This document shows, in pieces, positions 1-5,636 of a stretch of DNA of 6,941 nt. A program made the translations under genes and the position numbers. A model generated the notes under the pieces. That model saw only the letters and a program-made list of their open reading frames with translations, was not told where the DNA came from and searched no databases. The first letter of the stretch is position 1; each line of letters starts with the position of its first letter. Source of the DNA: IMCC26077 sp964561165 (GTDB lineage Bacteria; Actinomycetota; Actinomycetes; Nanopelagicales; Nanopelagicaceae); assembly GCA_964561165.1 (NCBI GenBank), contig CAZLOJ010000053.1, forward strand, positions 1-6,941, given 5' to 3'.

Positions 1-66
1 GTAAACCCAAGACCGGCAAGTCTAGGCCAGGGGGGTCGATTTCTAGAAATCGGGTGCCGCCCAGCC
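1..66. other. Non-coding tail after map
   Basis: This stretch lies between the map stop codon and the left edge of the window. On the minus strand it has no ATG or GTG and no ribosome binding site, so the next gene has not started. It holds the palindrome described separately, followed by GC-rich sequence. Downstream of map in this gene order one often finds infA and rpmJ; that they follow here is inference. A promoter for a downstream unit could begin here but cannot be judged from a cut sequence. Confidence 0.7.
30..62 (-). terminator. Candidate hairpin (terminator or processing stem) after map
   Basis: Bases 37-52 are a perfect 16-base palindrome, cgatttctagaaatcg. In RNA this folds as a 6-bp stem (CGAUUU/AAAUCG) around CUAG. 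It can be extended by pairing a GGGCGG run (57-62) with CCCCCC (30-35), with one C-C mismatch and a small internal loop. The structure begins about four bases after the map stop. There is no U-tract after the stem, so it is not a classical intrinsic terminator; actinobacterial 3'-end hairpins often lack one. It could instead be an mRNA processing or stabilising stem, or an operator-like palindrome in DNA. Confidence 0.35.
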
Positions 67-873
67 CTACAAAACAGCGGGGGTGACTCCAAATGGAGCA
101 AGGCCCGCCACCCCAGAGTCGAGGGCGGTCAGGACAGATATCTCCCCCGAGGGTAGGAAGGCAAAGGTATGTTCGGTATGCGCGGCGCGCGAACCATCGA
201 CTGTGCTGACCGTCCACTCATCGCTTTCCACTCGAACTTTCTCGGACCCGAGCATGATCATCGGCTCCACAGCCAATGCCATACCTGCGACTAATTTTGG
301 TCCGCGCCCGGCAGAGCCATAATTAAGTAAATGAGGCTCTTGGTGCATAGCAGTACCAATCCCATGACCGCCGTATTCGCGGACGATTCCGTAGGTGCCA
401 CGGGATGTAATTGCTTTTTCGATAGCTGAACTCAAATCTGTTAATCGACCACCAACTTTTGCTGCTGCAATGCCGGCCCACATCGAGTGCGCACAATCGT
501 CCAACATCTTCTGGTCTTCTGCAGAGATCTCGCCGACGCCAAGGGAGATTGCGCTATCGCCATGCCAGCCATCGACAATCGCACCACAATCAATAGAGAT
601 GATGTCTCCTTCATATAGTACTGATTCACCAGGAATCCCGTGCACCACTTGGCTATTTACCGAAGTGCAGATCGTGGCCGGATATCCGTGATACCCAAGG
701 AATGACGGAACACCACCATTCTTAGTGATGAAATTATTTGCAATGAGATCGAGATCTTTAGTCATGAGCCCTGGGCGAATTACTTCGCGCAATCTGTCTA
801 GCGTCTGCGCTACCAGAATGCCTGCTTTGCGCATCTTCTTTATTTCTTCGAGAGATTTGATTTCAATAGCCAT
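67..873 (-). CDS. map: Type I methionine aminopeptidase
   Basis: This is a cytosolic metalloprotease that removes the initiator Met from nascent proteins after deformylation, acting at the ribosome exit. The 268-residue product has the full pita-bread fold set: H79 in VVHGIPG, metal ligands D95 (SIDCG) and D106 (WHGD), H170 (GGHGIG), H177 (MHQEP), E203 (AVEPM) and E234 (HTEHTF), at almost the same numbers as in E. coli MAP. The length is usual for the family. There is no N-terminal SH3-binding or zinc extension, so it is the short class (type Ia-like). The ATG at 873 lies 14 nt after the adk stop. The gap shows no convincing Shine-Dalgarno sequence and there is no better in-frame start, so translation is probably coupled to adk. 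It is the last gene of the visible operon. A second map paralog elsewhere is possible in actinobacteria but cannot be seen here. Confidence 0.97.
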   Translation of the reverse strand: MAIEIKSLEEIKKMRKAGILVAQTLDRLREVIRPGLMTKDLDLIANNFITKNGGVPSFLGYHGYPATICTSVNSQVVHGIPGESVLYEGDIISIDCGAIVDGWHGDSAISLGVGEISAEDQKMLDDCAHSMWAGIAAAKVGGRLTDLSSAIEKAITSRGTYGIVREYGGHGIGTAMHQEPHLLNYGSAGRGPKLVAGMALAVEPMIMLGSEKVRVESDEWTVSTVDGSRAAHTEHTFAFLPSGEISVLTALDSGVAGLAPFGVTPAVL

Positions 874-887
874 ATGAAAGCCAACGC

Positions 888-1439
888 TTAGCGAGTAAGA
901 GCAGAAATTGCGCGCTCAGTAACTTCTGAAACAGAACCGAGGCCATCAATTGTTCGCAAGATTCCAGAGTTTTTGTAGTACGCGATAATTGGGGCAGTTT
1001 GGTCTGCATAAACCTTGAGGCGATGCCGGATAACTTCTTCGCTGTCATCCGAGCGGCCGCGAGCTAGTAGGCGAGCGACAATCTCATCCTCATCTGCTTG
1101 CATCTCAAGGACTACATCGAGCGGAGCGGCAAGCTCTCGAAGAATCTGATCAAGGGCTTCTGCTTGCCCAGTTGTTCTGGGGTAACCATCTAATAAGAAT
1201 CCATTCGCGACATCGCCTTGCTGCAATCGATCTTTAACCATTGCAGTCGTCAGGGAGTCCGGCACTAAATCGCCCTTATCCATATAACCCTTCGCCTCTA
1301 AGCCAAGTGGCGTTCCCGCAGAGAGATTTGCCCGAAAGATATCTCCAGTCGAGATGTGCGGAATCGAAAAATGAGCCGAGATGAATTCAGCCTGAGTTCC
1401 TTTACCCGCTCCAGGTGGGCCGACGAGGACAAGACGCAT
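888..1439 (-). CDS. adk: Adenylate kinase, short form
   Basis: This enzyme interconverts ATP + AMP and 2 ADP in the cytosol, balancing adenylate pools. The 183-residue product opens with the P-loop GPPGAGKGT (7-15). It continues with the AMP-binding segment ISTGDIFRANL (29-39), the family signature FLLDGYPRTTGQ (81-92), and a short lid around RGRSDDSEEVIRHR (127-140). The long LID insert with four zinc-binding Cys/His residues seen in Firmicutes is absent, and the protein is about 30 residues shorter than E. coli Adk. This matches the short Adk of mycobacteria and other actinobacteria. The ATG shares one base with the secY stop (TAATG), and a purine-rich AAGG lies too far upstream (about 12 nt) to be a good Shine-Dalgarno. 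Reinitiation after SecY translation is therefore likely. Placement between secY and map is the standard arrangement. Confidence 0.97.
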   Translation of the reverse strand: MRLVLVGPPGAGKGTQAEFISAHFSIPHISTGDIFRANLSAGTPLGLEAKGYMDKGDLVPDSLTTAMVKDRLQQGDVANGFLLDGYPRTTGQAEALDQILRELAAPLDVVLEMQADEDEIVARLLARGRSDDSEEVIRHRLKVYADQTAPIIAYYKNSGILRTIDGLGSVSEVTERAISALTR

Positions 1440-2734
1440 TAGCGCAAGAAACCTTCGTATGACCTCTGTTGCAGTTGGCTTTCGATCTGCTTGGCGGTAT
1501 CAAGACCAACACCGACGACAATCAGAATTGCAGTTCCACCAAACGGGAAGTTCTGTGAAGCACCGAAGAGCACGAGAGCGATGATCGGGATGATGGAGAC
1601 CATGCCCAAATAAAGCGAGCCTGGGGCGGTGATTCGCGAGAGGACATACTGCAGATATTCAGCAGTTGGTCGACCAGCGCGGATACCAGGGATGAATCCA
1701 CCGTACTTCTTCATGTTCTCAGCGACTTCTTCAGGATTGAAGGTGATGGAGACATAGAAATAGGTAAAGAAAATAATCATCAAGAAGTACGACGCAATAT
1801 AAATTGGATGATCACCAGTCACAAAATTACTCTGGATCCATATGACCCAAGCAGCCTTACTGTTAGTGAGGTTTGCAATGAGTGATGGAATGTAGAGAAG
1901 TGAAGAGGCAAAGATGACGGGGATAACGCCGGCTTGGTTTACCTTGATTGGGATATAGGTACTTGCCCCACCGTATGAACGGCTACCTACCTGGCGCTTT
2001 GCGTATTGAACAGGGATTCGACGCTGCGCCTGCTCGACGAAGACGACAGCGGCAACAATCAGCAAGCCGACCGCAATAACAAATAGGAAGACGAAAAGTC
2101 CTCGCGAGAGTCTGATGCTCCATAGCTGTCCTGGGAAACTTGCAGCAATTGAGGTGAAAATAAGAATCGACATACCGTTTCCAACGCCGCGATCTGTGAT
2201 CAATTCACCAAGCCACATCACAACAGATGTTCCTGCCGTCATGACAATCACCATGGTGATGATTCGTGACCATGAGGTATCAGGAATGATTGCCTCATTA
2301 CATCCGCTGAAGAGTCGACCTGGCGTACGCGCTACCGCAACGAGACCAGACGATTGCAAAATTGCTAGACCAATCGTCAAGTAACGGGTGTACTGGGTCA
2401 ATTTTGCGGTTCCGGATTGGCCCTCTTTCTTTAGCGTTTCAAAACGAGGAATCACGACGGTAAGAAGTTGCACAATGATCGATGCGGTGATGTACGGCAT
2501 GATGCCAAGTGCGAAAACGCTCAACTGGAGCAATGCGCCACCGCTAAAGAGGTTAATCAGACCAAATAATCCACCGGTTTGAACTTGATCCAAACATTTT
2601 TGGACGTTCTGATACGAAACTCCCGGAGTTGGAATTACCGATCCAAAGCGAAAGAGCGCCATGATGGAGAGCGTGAAGAAAATTTTGCGACGAAGATCTG
2701 GCGTCTTGAACGCCTTACCAAATGCTGCAAGCAT
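1439..2734 (-). CDS. secY: Protein translocase channel subunit SecY
   Basis: This inner-membrane channel subunit pairs with SecE (and SecG) and threads secreted proteins driven by SecA or inserts membrane proteins from the ribosome. The 431-residue product has the expected ten hydrophobic helices, roughly at 17-37, 70-96, 118-138, 158-176, 187-205, 212-234, 268-288, 311-332, 371-391 and 396-414. The plug region (LFGLINLFSGGALLQ, 56-70) leads into the first signature, GIMPYITASIIVQLL (77-91). The second signature, WLGELITDRGVGNGMSIL, is at 174-191. Cytosolic loop C4 carries RRIPVQYAKRQVG (238-250). Loop C5 carries KYGGFIPGIRAGRPTAEYL (343-361), which includes the conserved Arg that contacts SecA and ribosomes. 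Length is normal and nothing is missing. The gene starts at ATG 2734 with a strong GGGGAG ribosome site, its own re-entry point after the 45-nt gap from rplO. It overlaps adk by one base. Confidence 0.98.
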   Translation of the reverse strand: MLAAFGKAFKTPDLRRKIFFTLSIMALFRFGSVIPTPGVSYQNVQKCLDQVQTGGLFGLINLFSGGALLQLSVFALGIMPYITASIIVQLLTVVIPRFETLKKEGQSGTAKLTQYTRYLTIGLAILQSSGLVAVARTPGRLFSGCNEAIIPDTSWSRIITMVIVMTAGTSVVMWLGELITDRGVGNGMSILIFTSIAASFPGQLWSIRLSRGLFVFLFVIAVGLLIVAAVVFVEQAQRRIPVQYAKRQVGSRSYGGASTYIPIKVNQAGVIPVIFASSLLYIPSLIANLTNSKAAWVIWIQSNFVTGDHPIYIASYFLMIIFFTYFYVSITFNPEEVAENMKKYGGFIPGIRAGRPTAEYLQYVLSRITAPGSLYLGMVSIIPIIALVLFGASQNFPFGGTAILIVVGVGLDTAKQIESQLQQRSYEGFLR

Positions 2735-2739
2735 CGCTA

Positions 2740-2746
2740 CTCCCCT
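2740..2746 (-). promoter_or_regulatory. Shine-Dalgarno of secY
   Basis: On the minus strand the sequence reads AGGGGAG, then TAGCG, then the ATG at 2734. This is a strong ribosome site at a 5-nt spacing. It fixes the secY start and suggests independent ribosome loading after the hairpin at the end of rplO. Confidence 0.8.
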
Positions 2747-2764
2747 ATCTGACGTAACTCTTCA

Positions 2765-2792
2765 CAATTCACTCTATCTCTAGAGTGAATTG
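2765..2792 (-). other. Perfect 12-bp hairpin with GAGA loop spanning the rplO stop
   Basis: The arms are caattcactcta (2765-2776) and tagagtgaattg (2781-2792), exact reverse complements, separated by four bases. On the transcribed strand the loop is GAGA, which fits the stable GNRA tetraloop class. The rplO stop codon (2780-2782) falls in the loop and the upstream arm, so the stem contains the last L15 codons. The sequence after the stem is UGAAGAGUUACG, with no U-run, so a classical intrinsic terminator is unlikely. Possible roles are 3'-end protection of the ribosomal-protein mRNA, a processing site, or partial attenuation before secY-adk-map. The structure is seen directly; the role is inference. 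Confidence 0.7.
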
Positions 2793-3220
2793 ACCTTTCC
2801 GCCTGCGGCGGTGATCTTCTCTTGTGCGCTCGTTGAGAACGCATGTGCAGTGATAGTCAAAGCTACCGAGATCTCGCCATTACCAAGAATCTTGATAGGG
2901 AGACCCTTTCGCGCTGCTCCTGCTGCAACAATTTCGCTGACACCGATGGTGCCACCCTTTGGAAAGAGAGCATTGAGCGTTGCCACGTTCACTGCTTGGT
3001 ATTCCACGCGCTCTGGATTCTTAAATCCACGTAGTTTTGGAAGACGCATGTGAAGTGGCATCTGTCCACCCTCGAAACCTGCGCGAACAGTGTTACGAGC
3101 ATGCGTTCCTTTGCCACCGCGACCTGAAGTCTTACCTTTGGAGGCTTCACCGCGACCTTTACGAGTCTTCTCCTTCTTCGCGCCTGGCGCTGGACGGAGA
3201 TGATGCATCTTGAGCGTCAT
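2780..3220 (-). CDS. rplO: Large subunit ribosomal protein L15 (uL15)
   Basis: L15 is a late-assembly protein of the 50S subunit that binds 23S rRNA. The 146-residue product has the long basic Gly/Arg/Lys-rich tail at its N-terminus (HHLRPAPGAKKEKTRKGRG, then SGRGGKGTHAR, about 6-42). The core follows with FEGGQMPLHMRLPKLRGF (49-66). The C-terminal family signature is ILGNGEISVALTITAHAFS (111-129), then SAQEKITAAGG (131-141). Length is normal. The ATG at 3220 is supported by the typical MTLK start and by a strong GAGGAGGT site nine bases upstream inside the end of rpmD; Met5 is a less likely start. It begins two bases after the rpmD stop. Its own stop lies inside a perfect hairpin, which makes this the apparent boundary between the ribosomal-protein block and secY-adk-map. 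Confidence 0.98.
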   Translation of the reverse strand: MTLKMHHLRPAPGAKKEKTRKGRGEASKGKTSGRGGKGTHARNTVRAGFEGGQMPLHMRLPKLRGFKNPERVEYQAVNVATLNALFPKGGTIGVSEIVAAGAARKGLPIKILGNGEISVALTITAHAFSTSAQEKITAAGGKVNSL

Positions 3221-3222
3221 TG

Positions 3223-3405
3223 TTATTCGACCTCCTCAACCTGGATGAGATGGCGCACTGCGTGCACCATGCCACGAATCTCTGGGCGATCTTCTTTGAC
3301 GACAACGTCGCCTATGCGCTTGAGCCCAAGCGAACGAAGAGTGTCGCGCTGTTCTGGACGTCCGCCAACCTTCGAGCGGAGTTGAGTTACTTTGAGTCGT
3401 CCCAT
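3223..3405 (-). CDS. rpmD: Large subunit ribosomal protein L30 (uL30)
   Basis: L30 is a small 50S protein that binds 23S rRNA. The 60-residue product is the bacterial short form. It opens with LKVTQLRSKVGGRPEQRDTL (4-23), then LGLKRIGDVV (26-35) and the final PEIRGMVHAVRHLIQVEEV (41-59), all typical of the family. The ATG shares its A with the rpsE stop (TAATG), and an AGGTG motif four bases before the start can serve as a ribosome site. The gene ends two bases before rplO. Its last codons (VEEVE, GTT GAG GAG GTC GAA) double as the rplO Shine-Dalgarno. L30 is missing from some bacterial lineages, so its presence here is mildly informative. It is too short for further domain analysis. Confidence 0.96.
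   Translation of the reverse strand: MGRLKVTQLRSKVGGRPEQRDTLRSLGLKRIGDVVVKEDRPEIRGMVHAVRHLIQVEEVE
3230..3237 (-). promoter_or_regulatory. Shine-Dalgarno of rplO inside rpmD
   Basis: On the minus strand GAGGAGGT sits nine bases before the rplO ATG and is made from the rpmD Glu-Glu-Val codons. It is the longest anti-Shine-Dalgarno match I noticed among the junctions, and it supports the start at 3220 rather than the internal Met5. Confidence 0.75.
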
Positions 3406-4040
3406 TACGCACCTACCGATGTATGTGAAGTTACGCCTGCATTCATCGCACGACGAAGGGCGGCTGGAGCAACTTGCTCGAGCGATAAGCCGCGGCGAGC
3501 TGCAATAGCAGTTGGGTGTTCTAGTTGCTTGAGCGCTGCCACGGTTGCATGGACCATGTTGATCGCATTGCTTGAACCAAGTGACTTACTCAATACATCA
3601 TGGATTCCTGCGCACTCGAGTACAGCACGAACTGGGCCTCCTGCAATCACTCCAGTTCCTGGGCTTGCAGGGCGAAGTAGCACGACGCCTGCAGCTGCTT
3701 CACCTTGAACCGGGTGCGGAATGGTTGCTTGAATCATGGAAACTTTGAAGAAACTCTTCTTCGCCTCTTCGACAGCCTTAGCGATTGCAGCAGGAACTTC
3801 TTTTGCCTTGCCGTATCCAACGCCAACTGTTCCTTTTCCATCGCCGACGACAACGAGAGCGGTGAAGGAGAAACGACGACCACCTTTAACAACCTTGGAT
3901 ACGCGATTAATGAAGACAACGCGCTCCATGTATTGGCTCTTTTCGCCACCGTCGCGACCACCTTCGCGGCCAGCGCGATCGCGGCCACCGCGTTCGCGAG
4001 CGCCTTTATCGTTGCGATCTGTAACTTTTTCAGCGGCCAT
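3405..4040 (-). CDS. rpsE: Small subunit ribosomal protein S5 (uS5)
   Basis: S5 is a 30S protein important for decoding accuracy and mRNA unwinding. The 211-residue product has the double-stranded-RNA-binding-like N-domain with MERVVFINRVSKVVKGGRR (38-56), then FSFTALVVVGDGKGTVGVG (57-75). The C-domain follows with IPHPVQGEAAAGVVLLRPA (107-125), GGPVRAVLECAGIHDVLSK (134-152) and GSSNAINMVHAT (155-166). It is longer than the about 166-residue E. coli S5 because of a charged Arg/Gly/Asp-rich tail at about 8-34; similar tails are common in actinobacteria. The ATG at 4040 overlaps the rplR stop (TAATG). The upstream sequence GGACTTC is a poor ribosome site, so reinitiation after rplR is likely. 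A later start at Met38 would remove the tail and also leaves no better Shine-Dalgarno, so I keep the first ATG. Confidence 0.97.
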   Translation of the reverse strand: MAAEKVTDRNDKGARERGGRDRAGREGGRDGGEKSQYMERVVFINRVSKVVKGGRRFSFTALVVVGDGKGTVGVGYGKAKEVPAAIAKAVEEAKKSFFKVSMIQATIPHPVQGEAAAGVVLLRPASPGTGVIAGGPVRAVLECAGIHDVLSKSLGSSNAINMVHATVAALKQLEHPTAIAARRGLSLEQVAPAALRRAMNAGVTSHTSVGA

Positions 4041-4423
4041 TAGAAGTCCAATCCATTCTCGCGTGCACCCTCGGCGAGAGCAGCAACTCGACCATGAAAC
4101 TTATTTCCAGAGCGATCAAAGACCACGCTTGTGATGCCGGCGCTCTTAGCGCGTTGCGCCACGAGCGCGCCAACTTGGCGAGCCTTGCGAGTCTTATCTT
4201 CGTTCTGGTTGCGAATATCTGCTTCCATTGTTGACGCTGATGCCAACGTCTTGCTCGCTGAGTCATCAACAATCTGCGCCACGATATGTCGAGCAGAGCG
4301 AGTGACAACTAAACGAGGACGAGCAGTAGTTCCGACGACCTTCTTGCGGACTCGGAAATGGCGGCGCTTTCGCGCAACTTGTGCGGATCCTTTACGGACT
4401 CTGACGCTTACTTGTTGCGACAT
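4040..4423 (-). CDS. rplR: Large subunit ribosomal protein L18 (uL18)
   Basis: L18 binds 5S rRNA and, with L5, places it in the 50S central protuberance. The 127-residue product has a basic N-terminal arm (KGSAQVARKRRHFRVRKKV, 11-29), then TTARPRLVVTRSARHIVAQIV (32-52). The C-terminal half has ARQVGALVAQRAKSAGI (81-97), then VVFDRSGNKFHGRVAALAEGAR (100-121) ending in ENGLDF, the canonical L18 end. Length is within the normal 115-130 range. It begins on a TAATG overlap with the rplF stop. An AGGCAGG stretch lies about nine bases before the ATG and is a moderate ribosome site. The same one-base overlap is repeated at its end with rpsE. Confidence 0.97.
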   Translation of the reverse strand: MSQQVSVRVRKGSAQVARKRRHFRVRKKVVGTTARPRLVVTRSARHIVAQIVDDSASKTLASASTMEADIRNQNEDKTRKARQVGALVAQRAKSAGITSVVFDRSGNKFHGRVAALAEGARENGLDF

Positions 4424-4965
4424 TATTTCTTACCTGCCTTTCCTTGCTTGCGGCGAACCTTCTCGTCGGCATAACGAACGCCCTTACCTTTATATGGCTC
4501 TGGCTTTCGAATCTTTCGGATATTGGCAGCAACTTCACCAACAAGTTGCTTGTCGATTCCTTGAACTGAGAAGTTGGTCTGGTTCTCGACCGCGAAGGAG
4601 ATTCCCTCTGGCGCAGGAACGAGAACTGGATGGCTGAAACCAAGAGCGAACTCGAGGTCTTTACCCTTAGCAGCGACGCGATATCCAACGCCCACGAGTT
4701 CAAGCTTCTTCTCGTAGCCCTTGGTAACGCCTTCGATCATGTTGGCAACCAAAGTACGGGAAAGGCCATGGAGTGCACGGCTAGCGCGCTCGTCATTTGG
4801 ACGAGTAAGAACGAGGGTTGTCTCGCCCTCCTTGGCAATAGCGATTGGCGCAGCAATCGTGAGTGAGAGCGTTCCTTTTGGACCCTTAACAGCGACATCT
4901 TGTCCGCTAATGGTCACTTCGACGCCCTTAGGAAGTTCAATTGGCTTCTTACCGATACGTGACAT
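4423..4965 (-). CDS. rplF: Large subunit ribosomal protein L6 (uL6)
   Basis: L6 sits near the GTPase-associated region of the 50S subunit and touches the sarcin-ricin loop. The 180-residue product contains the two repeated alpha/beta modules of the family: SRIGKKPIELPKGVEV (2-17) with VKGPKGTLSL (26-35), then LELVGVGYRVAAKGKDLEFA (88-107) with LGFSHPV (108-114). The family signature KPEPYKGKGVRY (154-165) lies near a Lys-rich C-terminus. Length is normal. The ATG at 4965 lies six bases after the rpsH stop. The ribosome site GGTGA is built from the last Trp codon and stop of rpsH (TGG TGA). Translation is probably coupled to rpsH. Confidence 0.98.
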   Translation of the reverse strand: MSRIGKKPIELPKGVEVTISGQDVAVKGPKGTLSLTIAAPIAIAKEGETTLVLTRPNDERASRALHGLSRTLVANMIEGVTKGYEKKLELVGVGYRVAAKGKDLEFALGFSHPVLVPAPEGISFAVENQTNFSVQGIDKQLVGEVAANIRKIRKPEPYKGKGVRYADEKVRRKQGKAGKK

Positions 4966-4971
4966 GTCAGA

Positions 4972-5376
4972 TCACCATACGTAGGCGAGAACTTCTCCGC
5001 CTACTCCTTGTTTGCCAGCTTGCTTATCAGTAAGCAATCCGGATGATGTTGAAATGATGGCAACACCTAATCCACCGAGTACGCGCGGTAGCGCTGTTGA
5101 CTTCGCGTACACGCGAAGACCTGGCTTGCTCACGCGACGAACGCCAGCGATTGATCGCTCGCGATTAGGGCCGTACTTGAGAGTGATAGTGAGCGTCTTT
5201 CCAACGCCAAAGGGATTCTGATCGACCTTGTATGCGGCGATGTAACCCTCCTGCTGCAAGATAGCGGCTATGCGCGACTTCACGGTGGAAGAAGGCATGG
5301 TCACGCTCTCATGGTGCGCAGTATTGGCGTTGCGGATACGCGTCAACATATCTGCAATCGGATCTGTCATTGTCAT
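4972..5376 (-). CDS. rpsH: Small subunit ribosomal protein S8 (uS8)
   Basis: S8 is a primary 16S rRNA-binding protein that organises the central domain of the 30S. In E. coli it is also the translational repressor of the spc operon. The 134-residue product begins TDPIADMLTRIRNANTAHH (4-22), has the central SRIAAILQQEGYI (34-46), and ends with LGGLGVAIISTSSGLLTDKQ (100-119) followed by GEVLAYVW. The C-terminal block is the rRNA-binding S8 signature. Two ATGs lie close together (5376 and 5370). The first is preferred because actinobacterial S8 proteins typically begin MTMTDPIADML and a GGTAGAG motif lies about six bases before it. It follows a 71-nt gap, one of only two sizeable gaps in the operon, that carries an inverted repeat. 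Whether S8 regulates this mRNA is not shown by the sequence. Confidence 0.97.
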   Translation of the reverse strand: MTMTDPIADMLTRIRNANTAHHESVTMPSSTVKSRIAAILQQEGYIAAYKVDQNPFGVGKTLTITLKYGPNRERSIAGVRRVSKPGLRVYAKSTALPRVLGGLGVAIISTSSGLLTDKQAGKQGVGGEVLAYVW

Positions 5377-5410
5377 AAGTGGCTCTACCTAGAACCTTTC
5401 TCGAAGCGGT

Positions 5411-5432
5411 ATCACTGGCGAGTTCCAGTGAC
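5411..5432 (-). other. Inverted repeat in the rpsN-rpsH gap
   Basis: The arms tcactgg (5412-5418) and ccagtga (5425-5431) are exact reverse complements around a six-base loop. In RNA one further G-U pair is possible at the ends (5432 with 5411). Alternatively a GGUA/UACC extension can form with a two-base bulge. No U-run follows, so it is not a classical terminator. Its position just before rpsH makes regulatory, processing or stability roles possible, none of them demonstrated. Confidence 0.55.
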
Positions 5433-5447
5433 CTACCCCGTAGTTAG

Positions 5448-5633
5448 TTACCAACTTGCTTTTGTGATACCTGGAAGTTCGCCGCGGTGCGCCATTTCAC
5501 GGAAACAGACGCGGCAAATTCCAAACTTTTGATAGACAGCGCGGGCACGGCCACAACGCTGGCAGCGGGTGTAACCCCGAACTTTGAACTTAGGCTTACG
5601 GCTCGCCTTGATCTTTAACGATGTCTTAGCCAT
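5448..5633 (-). CDS. rpsN: Small subunit ribosomal protein S14, zinc-binding type (uS14)
   Basis: S14 binds the 16S 3' domain in the 30S head. The 61-residue product is the short zinc-ribbon (C+, rpsZ) type: MAKTSLKIK, then Cys24-x2-Cys27 (RCQRCGR) and Cys40-x2-Cys43 (ICRVCFR), ending MAHRGELPGITKASW. All four zinc ligands are intact. The long zinc-free form of E. coli is about 100 residues. Actinobacteria and Firmicutes carry this type in the spc operon, and many also keep a zinc-free paralog elsewhere under zinc control; that cannot be seen here. The gene starts three bases after the rplE stop, with an AAGGAG ribosome site inside the rplE end. A 71-nt gap with a hairpin follows. Confidence 0.98.
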   Translation of the reverse strand: MAKTSLKIKASRKPKFKVRGYTRCQRCGRARAVYQKFGICRVCFREMAHRGELPGITKASW

Positions 5634-5636
5634 GTT

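Noticed and set aside
1..36. Possible promoter or infA start in the left-end sequence
   Set aside because: The TTGCCG and TTGGGT hexamers on the minus strand could be -35-like, but any -10 would be outside the window and no start codon is present.
2765..2792. Intrinsic transcription terminator between rplO and secY
   Set aside because: The stem is strong but the following sequence is UGAAGAGUUACG with no U-run, and the secY ribosome site follows directly, so full termination is unlikely. Kept as a hairpin of unknown role.
3218..3220. Alternative rplO start at internal Met5
   Set aside because: The strong GAGGAGGT site and the conserved MTLK start favour the first ATG.
3220..3708. Long plus-strand open frame (162 codons) antisense to rpmD and rpsE
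   Set aside because: It lies wholly opposite well-identified ribosomal genes, has no family resemblance and no ribosome site, and is explained by codon bias of the sense genes.
3970..3990. gcgatcgc octamers (one in rpsE, another near 5874) as HIP1-like repeats
   Set aside because: Only two copies in about 7 kb, both inside coding sequence in Arg/Ala/Ile codon contexts. Consistent with chance.
3736..4637. Overlapping plus-strand open frames opposite rpsE, rplR and rplF
   Set aside because: Low-complexity Arg/Ser/Thr-rich translations are typical of antisense shadows of GC-biased codons. No independent evidence of coding.
5368..5370. Alternative rpsH start at the second ATG
   Set aside because: The first ATG gives the usual MTMTDPIADML form and has the better-placed GGTAGAG motif.
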